This document shows, piece by piece, positions 60,201 to 64,000 of a stretch of 64,000 bases of DNA (its first letter is position 1; every line of letters begins with the position of its first letter). Source of the stretch: a virus. The position numbers and the translations under genes are program-made. The notes beneath the pieces were generated by a model that saw only the letters and a list, made by a program, of their open reading frames with translations, ran no database searches and was not told the DNA's origin. The stretch spans positions 1-64,000 of the IMG/VR virus record IMGVR_UViG_3300020438_000008; one strand, 5' to 3'.

Positions 60201-62159
60201 CAGCATCTTAATGCCATCTTTTAATCCAGTTGCTTGACCTTCTAATTCTGTTAATTTTTGTTCTGCCCTTGAATCAATTTCATTTCTCCAATCACCAACA
60301 GTTTCTAAAAAACTATTTGCCATATAAGCATCACTAGGAAGCACATATGCTTTTTGTAATTGATTTGATAGACTAATAGTTAAATCTAAAATATGTTCGT
60401 TTCTGCCTGTATATTGATAATAATATCTTTTATTACAATGACCTTCTAAAAATACTGAACTTAATATCTTTGCCGTTTGTTCTGTTAGTTTTGCACTGTG
60501 TAATTGATTTTGAACAATTAATGCTTTTTGTACAGTAAGAAAATATGTAACTTCATATGTTTGTTTGCTAGTTAAAACATTATAACCGCCTAACTTAGGT
60601 CTTGCGTGTGGTAAAATTCTAAACAAGTTACTCAACTTTGGTTTTTCGTCTGTCAATGCTTCTCTTATTTCTTTAGAGTTTAAACATATGCTTTCTATTG
60701 CATTATATATAGATGAGCCGGGTGTTATGACACCTGTTTGTTGTCCTATTTTTACTGAATTCTTTTTTGATGTTTCATTATTGCCTGAGGCTTTATTAGC
60801 CTCATCTGGTGAAGTCATTTGTCCTTGTGCAAACATTTGTTTGAAGTTATCATCCATTTCAAACTTATAATCGTTTATAAATTCTGAGTCTCCAACTATT
60901 GACCTTTCGACTACTTTTTCATTTAATTTTTTGAAAAAGTTTTCTAATGTTTCTTGTAATGTATCAGCAACATCAAACTCAAAGTTGTATTCCATTTGTG
61001 ATAAATCTGAATCTGCAATAACTTTATCATTTACTATTGTTCCATCGATAACAAGATTTGTTCCTTTTGATTCTGTGACAGATTGTAATTCATTATATTT
61101 TGTAATTACGAATGGGAATATTTTTGTTGCTGGTAAATTCTTTACTACGTTTCCATCATTATCATATCCTTTAAAACGCACCTTCATAAAGAATGTTGCA
61201 TTTTGTAAATCAGGATATCCACAAATTAAAATACTATTGTTTAGCATATCAGGAAGTGATGTTCCGCCAACTTGTGAAATTGTAAATTGTAGATTAGTGG
61301 CAGTGCCTGCCATCTTTGATGCAGTAGATGTGCCTTGTCCGACACTGGTTACTGTTAAGTCTGTAATGTTTAATTCTGTTGTTATTCCTGTTCTTGCAAT
61401 CGTAACCACGTTCATATCATTTGTAGGCCAAGCATCATTTACAATGTCGTCCATCATTTGTGGTGTTTGCTCGTATGCAAGAAATTTATTTGCTTCTTGT
61501 TGATTAACAATAAACAAATCTAAATTATAAGTATAATGTTCAAATGCATCTAATTCGTTTTCCCAAAACAAATTTTGTGCTTCCATGTTTTGAATTAGTT
61601 CAGCTAGACTGGCAGATGATTTAATTGCATTTCGTTTTTTATCTTCAATATCTGATATGCCTTCTACTTCTGGTTCTTGTATTACTTCTCCATTAGATAT
61701 TAGTTCTCGTTGGTCATCATCGTCAATAACAGGAACGCCGTCTGGTTGAGTACCGTACGCCATACCTAATCCGCCTTCAATACTGTCTCCGAAATAATCT
61801 AATGCTTCTTGTCCGCCTTCTTTTTGGATCATAGCCGAAACCATTTTTTCTGCTAGTTCTGGATTAGCAGATAAATCAATGGAAGCATCTTTATCTATTC
61901 CCATTTTTGATGCAACGAAGTCTACATAACCAGTAGTATCATTTTCGTTAGGTGGAGCCCAACGTTGAATTATTCCTTCAACTGTGTTTAGTCCGTGTTT
62001 GTCTTGATAAGTTTCTAGTGTTCTACCTAATGCTCTAACACCATGTTCTGGTGTGGCAAAAGAAACAAATGCGCCATCGTCACCTGTCTTACCTTTCCAA
62101 GCAGTAGAGTTTGTTCTAATATTGCCTGGGTTATTATTTCTTACACTTCTAACTGCCAT
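57282..62159 (-). CDS. Giant baseplate hub protein with N-terminal muramidase-like domain
   Basis: A 1625-residue protein. Residues 1-125 match the virion lytic enzyme fold known from structural lysozymes (RNNNPGNIRTNSTAWKG, PEHGVRALGRTLETYQDKHG, GIIQRWAPPNENDTTGYV). The middle, about residues 200-980, ends in TSVYSVQSVISSFSGGLFTQ, a pattern typical of hub proteins such as gp27. A long Asn/Ala/Asp-rich helical region (about 1000-1625) follows. It lies between gp53 and the gp5 region, the hub position in marine T4-like phages. Probable fusion of hub and cell-wall enzyme. Long coiled-coil segments lie near 630-780. Confidence 0.65.
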   Translation of the reverse strand: MAVRSVRNNNPGNIRTNSTAWKGKTGDDGAFVSFATPEHGVRALGRTLETYQDKHGLNTVEGIIQRWAPPNENDTTGYVDFVASKMGIDKDASIDLSANPELAEKMVSAMIQKEGGQEALDYFGDSIEGGLGMAYGTQPDGVPVIDDDDQRELISNGEVIQEPEVEGISDIEDKKRNAIKSSASLAELIQNMEAQNLFWENELDAFEHYTYNLDLFIVNQQEANKFLAYEQTPQMMDDIVNDAWPTNDMNVVTIARTGITTELNITDLTVTSVGQGTSTASKMAGTATNLQFTISQVGGTSLPDMLNNSILICGYPDLQNATFFMKVRFKGYDNDGNVVKNLPATKIFPFVITKYNELQSVTESKGTNLVIDGTIVNDKVIADSDLSQMEYNFEFDVADTLQETLENFFKKLNEKVVERSIVGDSEFINDYKFEMDDNFKQMFAQGQMTSPDEANKASGNNETSKKNSVKIGQQTGVITPGSSIYNAIESICLNSKEIREALTDEKPKLSNLFRILPHARPKLGGYNVLTSKQTYEVTYFLTVQKALIVQNQLHSAKLTEQTAKILSSVFLEGHCNKRYYYQYTGRNEHILDLTISLSNQLQKAYVLPSDAYMANSFLETVGDWRNEIDSRAEQKLTELEGQATGLKDGIKMLKTASNQYQKRFDDLNNEIKNEFKERVKRRITGPDNAVDSNVADILNAIENADANQMLEMFDEDSEEYEIINEIFKGEVRENYNKLHNQIQETRTDLNQTLVDQKENEVTQNEVMREALGHLYSTKIIESTNMIGDNWNELGLFPGSEGQELILSEDLDKEMINKLSKDQFSSLLKALVENPINFSRITKSMLSQPTNLNVIKSPDQENIEVAMEKYYEGRNNNLSMLNVNMTIKGDPYWVDSILSPSMEKAKFGNKNSLEDYKMHLSKINGCNYLMLVSDKAEDVFLNDPNRVGQDSENYDGIKKTRLITSVYSVQSVISSFSGGLFTQTLGLVKLPAAEEFVKIDATLDAPEPELVNLDVAQMEIQPLLGVNDPGNGLENPNEKADIEAKEFADDIVAPAGAGTGVTPEGDRYIVDVSATGPHAVMALQNATTNFLEPSNQNDYAVPNESVAKQLALARQQAEGLCALGHQQSCVAVQQSANDIAKRLADDYQTGNNSVAESTRNAYNESIDNGYIVSAQTMAEIDHALEASGNATIGTNVTGVDQNELDAINDANRIESERYVKGNDDIKKEPLSIMDNLEVVDADGTATNTEKANSVDGPNAILDGDVELNNLGFSSSHDAYASGRMPRSYNVNVEGGTLTANEADKVSALNQEAQDIIDGRGLHDLTDQEYAEVKTIEKSIDTITENATSGIRGDAIQGVKDQKKLEVLTSKESELDELNDDIDNGFYFTGNYGRNKDRAKAEVLQAEVNQLRSDLDTSEGVTTGVIAVEDASGDVTYEKVTKPIKAPNKNAPIPVVETLGDSGGTAINNVEGAVANGQISQTQVNQYNSATSVYNELIEKAEAAPRATITETVGGVTMTEEVLDFSAIGPITYTNSSGQEVTVTDPATHFGLVDGTAAPNSFDYYKPGLNSKNIKQTISNEYPDVAISPNRGVGDVNDISNDEEGGPLKMTVKYNEGDFVVVNPPTP

Positions 62160-62165
62160 TATATA

Positions 62166-62459
62166 CTACTTCATGTTATCTAACTGGTTCTTGCTAGGTA
62201 TTTTTATTTTTGTTCCTGCCGTAAAATCATTTATTGGGTCCTGTATAATATCAGGATTTCTTTTAGCAAAAATCCACCAGTATTTTGAAGTACCATATAA
62301 TTCGTAACTGCATAAGTCAGGTCTGAGATTATAAGTTTGTGGTATTGTGTAAGTTTCGTCTAATGCACTTCTTTGTAAAAATACGGGATTTTGTATATCC
62401 AATACTTTATTTTTTAGAACAGTAGTCTTCTTCCACGGAGAAGTTGGATCATAAGCCAT
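62166..62459 (-). CDS. 53: Baseplate wedge protein gp53
   Basis: A 97-residue protein recognised by the LysM-like core: YTIPQTYNLRPDLCSYELYG, KYWWIFAKRNPDIIQDPIND and TAGTKIKIPS. gp53 bridges adjacent wedges around gp6 and gp25. T4 gp53 is about twice as long; the shorter form is usual in marine relatives. It overlaps the upstream gene by 1 nt. Confidence 0.88.
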   Translation of the reverse strand: MAYDPTSPWKKTTVLKNKVLDIQNPVFLQRSALDETYTIPQTYNLRPDLCSYELYGTSKYWWIFAKRNPDIIQDPINDFTAGTKIKIPSKNQLDNMK

Positions 62460-63025
62460 TATACATACCCCTTATTAGCTAAATTTCCACTTAAATAATC
62501 TTGCATATTAAAGTTTTTTCTAACATTCTTTGGAGAATATGTAGTTGTTAATGACATAACAAACATATTCTGTACTGGAACTCTTGCACCATTTGTTTCA
62601 ACATAGTCGATATCTGAGTCTAAGTTCCATGTAAAATCTCTTATTAAAACAGGAACATTTTTATAGATGCCATGTGCATCTAATCTCAATATTGGTGGGG
62701 GAAGACCAGCATTATCTGATTGCATTCCAAAGTCCATTTTCAATGCGCCTCTTAAGAAGTTAGCCATTTGCAATACAGTTTGTGCCTCACTTGTACTACG
62801 AACAATAACTGGAGCAGTCATGTTAAATTCAGTATTTGAAGACATATCGAATGCTCTTTGTTGAAAATTAGTGTGAGATAAGTCATAGGAACTGTATCCA
62901 GTACTCGTTAATACTGTGATTGTTGGTGTATATGGGAACTGAATAGTGTTCAATCCAGATGCACTTAATCGTCCACTAGGGTCTCTTAGTGATACTGGTT
63001 GTTGTGTTGCATACATATTGTCCAT
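62459..63025 (-). CDS. 48: Baseplate tail-tube cap protein (gp48-like)
   Basis: A 188-residue protein. TIQFPYTPTITVLTSTGYSS, then THTNFQQRAFDM, AQTVLQMANFLRGALKMDFG, PPPILRLDAHGIYKNVPVLI and WNLDSDIDYVE follow the tail-tube-like fold of gp48/gp54, which cap the hub and start tube assembly. T4 gp48 is longer (364 residues). A late box lies 21 nt upstream. gp54 is the alternative assignment. First gene of the leftward late unit. Confidence 0.75.
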   Translation of the reverse strand: MDNMYATQQPVSLRDPSGRLSASGLNTIQFPYTPTITVLTSTGYSSYDLSHTNFQQRAFDMSSNTEFNMTAPVIVRSTSEAQTVLQMANFLRGALKMDFGMQSDNAGLPPPILRLDAHGIYKNVPVLIRDFTWNLDSDIDYVETNGARVPVQNMFVMSLTTTYSPKNVRKNFNMQDYLSGNLANKGYV

Positions 63026-63045
63026 GTTTAACTCCTTCTTTGTTG

Positions 63046-63052
63046 TATTTAT
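63046..63052 (-). promoter_or_regulatory. Late promoter box ATAAATA
   Basis: ATAAATA on the minus strand (63052-63046), 21 nt upstream of the gp48-like start. It leads the hub and spike unit down to 53782. Confidence 0.7.
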
Positions 63053-63094
63053 CGTTACTTAAACTACGAAGTTTAAAAATAAGTATTTTAGCAC

Positions 63095-63123
63095 TTGACA
63101 TTGGGTTTCAGATGTATTATAAT
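63095..63123 (+). promoter_or_regulatory. Sigma70-type promoter for gene 55
   Basis: TTGACA (63095-63100), a 17-nt spacer and TATAAT (63118-63123). The spacer lacks GANTC and the AATCRTG element, so it belongs to a different class from the early set, fitting a middle or constitutive time. Confidence 0.7.
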
Positions 63124-63148
63124 TAATAATATTAATAGGAGCAAAACC

Positions 63149-64000
63149 ATGGCACGTAGAGGTCAAAATTATTTAAACAATAAAGATATGCTTAAAGAAA
63201 TTCATATCTCTAAATCAAACTTTTGTTGGTTTGAAGACAGAGAAACACATCATCAATATGATGTTATCTTAGACGATGTAAGTGAAATTCATAAAGCAGA
63301 AGAACAAGCAAGAACCAATCGAGCAAATAGATTACAAAAAGCCGCTTGGGACTTAAATGAAGATAAAAAGAAAAGACAAGTAGACTTTGCAGTAGATCCA
63401 GCATCTTTCGATAAAGAATTGTTGGTTTTCAGAGTTATGACTTTCGACCATATTCCAGATGAACCTGGTCGTAAAGCAAACCCAAAGTCTGTCGCAGACC
63501 ACAAAGTAAAGCTACATTTCCCACCATATAAACATTATGTTATTGATGGCAAAAAGACAAGAGAAGTAGCATGGTCACATTACAACAAAGACAAAGAATT
63601 TGATTTACGAGGCGGTAAGATTACGGCAACGTTAGCCAATATGTACATCAAATTAGTTGAGCGTTATTCTCAAAGAAGTAACTGGAGAGGCTATACGTAT
63701 ATCGATGAAATGCGTGGACAAGCACTTTTACAACTTGCACAAATTGGATTACAATTCAATGAAGCAAAAAGTGATAACCCATTTGCATATTATACGGCGG
63801 CTGTAAACAATTCATTTACACGTGTTCTAAACACTGAAAAGAAAAATCAAGGTATTCGTGATGACCTATTAGAGAAATCAGGTCAGATGCCAAGTTGGAC
63901 TAGACAATTAGAACATGAAATGAAATCTCAGGAAAGATGGCAAAAAGTAATTAAAACAAGAATTACTGATGAACAAATTCCAACAGAAACTATCAAAGAG
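63149..64000 (+). CDS. 55: Late-transcription sigma factor gp55 (3' end beyond window)
   Basis: 284 codons are visible and the frame is still open at the edge. TAGGAGC precedes the ATG. The sigma-like core is ITATLANMYIKLVERYSQRS, then NWRGYTYIDEMRGQALLQL and NPFAYYTAAVNNSFTRVLN, matching the region 2-like part of T4 gp55. T4 gp55 is 185 residues, so the visible 150-residue charged N-terminal extension is extra. gp55 directs host RNA polymerase to ATAAATA late promoters, which are present before the structural genes here. Confidence 0.9.
   Translation, partial: MARRGQNYLNNKDMLKEIHISKSNFCWFEDRETHHQYDVILDDVSEIHKAEEQARTNRANRLQKAAWDLNEDKKKRQVDFAVDPASFDKELLVFRVMTFDHIPDEPGRKANPKSVADHKVKLHFPPYKHYVIDGKKTREVAWSHYNKDKEFDLRGGKITATLANMYIKLVERYSQRSNWRGYTYIDEMRGQALLQLAQIGLQFNEAKSDNPFAYYTAAVNNSFTRVLNTEKKNQGIRDDLLEKSGQMPSWTRQLEHEMKSQERWQKVIKTRITDEQIPTETIKE

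Noticed and set aside
60931-61503. 190-codon open frame on the + strand opposite the hub protein
   Set aside because: Antisense shadow, no promoter or ribosome binding site, no recognisable motif.
1-64000. CRISPR array, transposase, integrase or attachment site
   Set aside because: No regularly spaced direct repeats, no recombinase or transposase motifs and no terminal duplications were seen. The content fits a lytic myovirus.

Overview
The window is a 64 kb piece of an AT-rich T4-like myovirus genome. The T4 core set is clear: baseplate wedge genes gp25, gp6 and gp53, a gp48-like tail-tube cap, a gp5 spike, a very large gp7/VrlC-like wedge protein, and the late sigma factor gp55. SpeD, ClpP and small early genes are also typical of marine T4-like phages (cyanophages and pelagiphages). 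There are no photosynthesis genes. A 51-residue protein resembling the CHCC zinc finger of complex I subunit NDUFS6, and promoters carrying GANTC (the CcrM methylation sequence of Alphaproteobacteria), point to an alphaproteobacterial host, possibly SAR11-like. The host assignment is inference.

Layout. 1-5776 (+): small early genes, each short block led by a very uniform promoter. 5773-9249 (-): three SGNH-hydrolase-like paralogues. 9380-15987 (+): an early gene, speD, a nucleotidyltransferase/isomerase fusion, an exported FG-GAP protein, then sugar genes (FdtA-like cupin, C-methyltransferase, CHCC zinc finger, epimerase). 15975-34634 (-): a nearly gapless block of 15 genes holding a DegT aminotransferase, a GDP-fucose-synthase-like SDR, a tri-domain glycosyltransferase/sulfotransferase/methyltransferase, five radical SAM proteins, two more SGNH proteins, a second sulfotransferase and three more GT-A-type glycosyltransferases. 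34691-50987 (-): fibre-like structural proteins, the 2952-residue wedge protein, gp6 and gp25. 51116-53789 (+): ClpP, an exported polysaccharide-lyase-like protein and three small genes. 53782-63025 (-): baseplate hub, spike, tube cap and gp53, with a further SGNH gene. 63149-end (+): gp55, cut by the window edge.

How they may work together. Early genes are read from sigma70-type promoters, nine of eleven with GANTC exactly 4 nt before the -10 box. Structural genes are read late from ATAAATA boxes by gp55. The region from 5.8 to 34.6 kb looks like a phage-encoded pathway that builds an unusual deoxy-, amino- or C-methyl sugar, attaches it, and decorates it by sulfation, methylation and acyl transfer or removal, with several radical SAM enzymes of unknown substrate. 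Its place next to the fibre genes suggests modification of virion fibres; modification of the host envelope is the alternative. This is the best candidate for an undescribed system here. The second is the GANTC promoter architecture.
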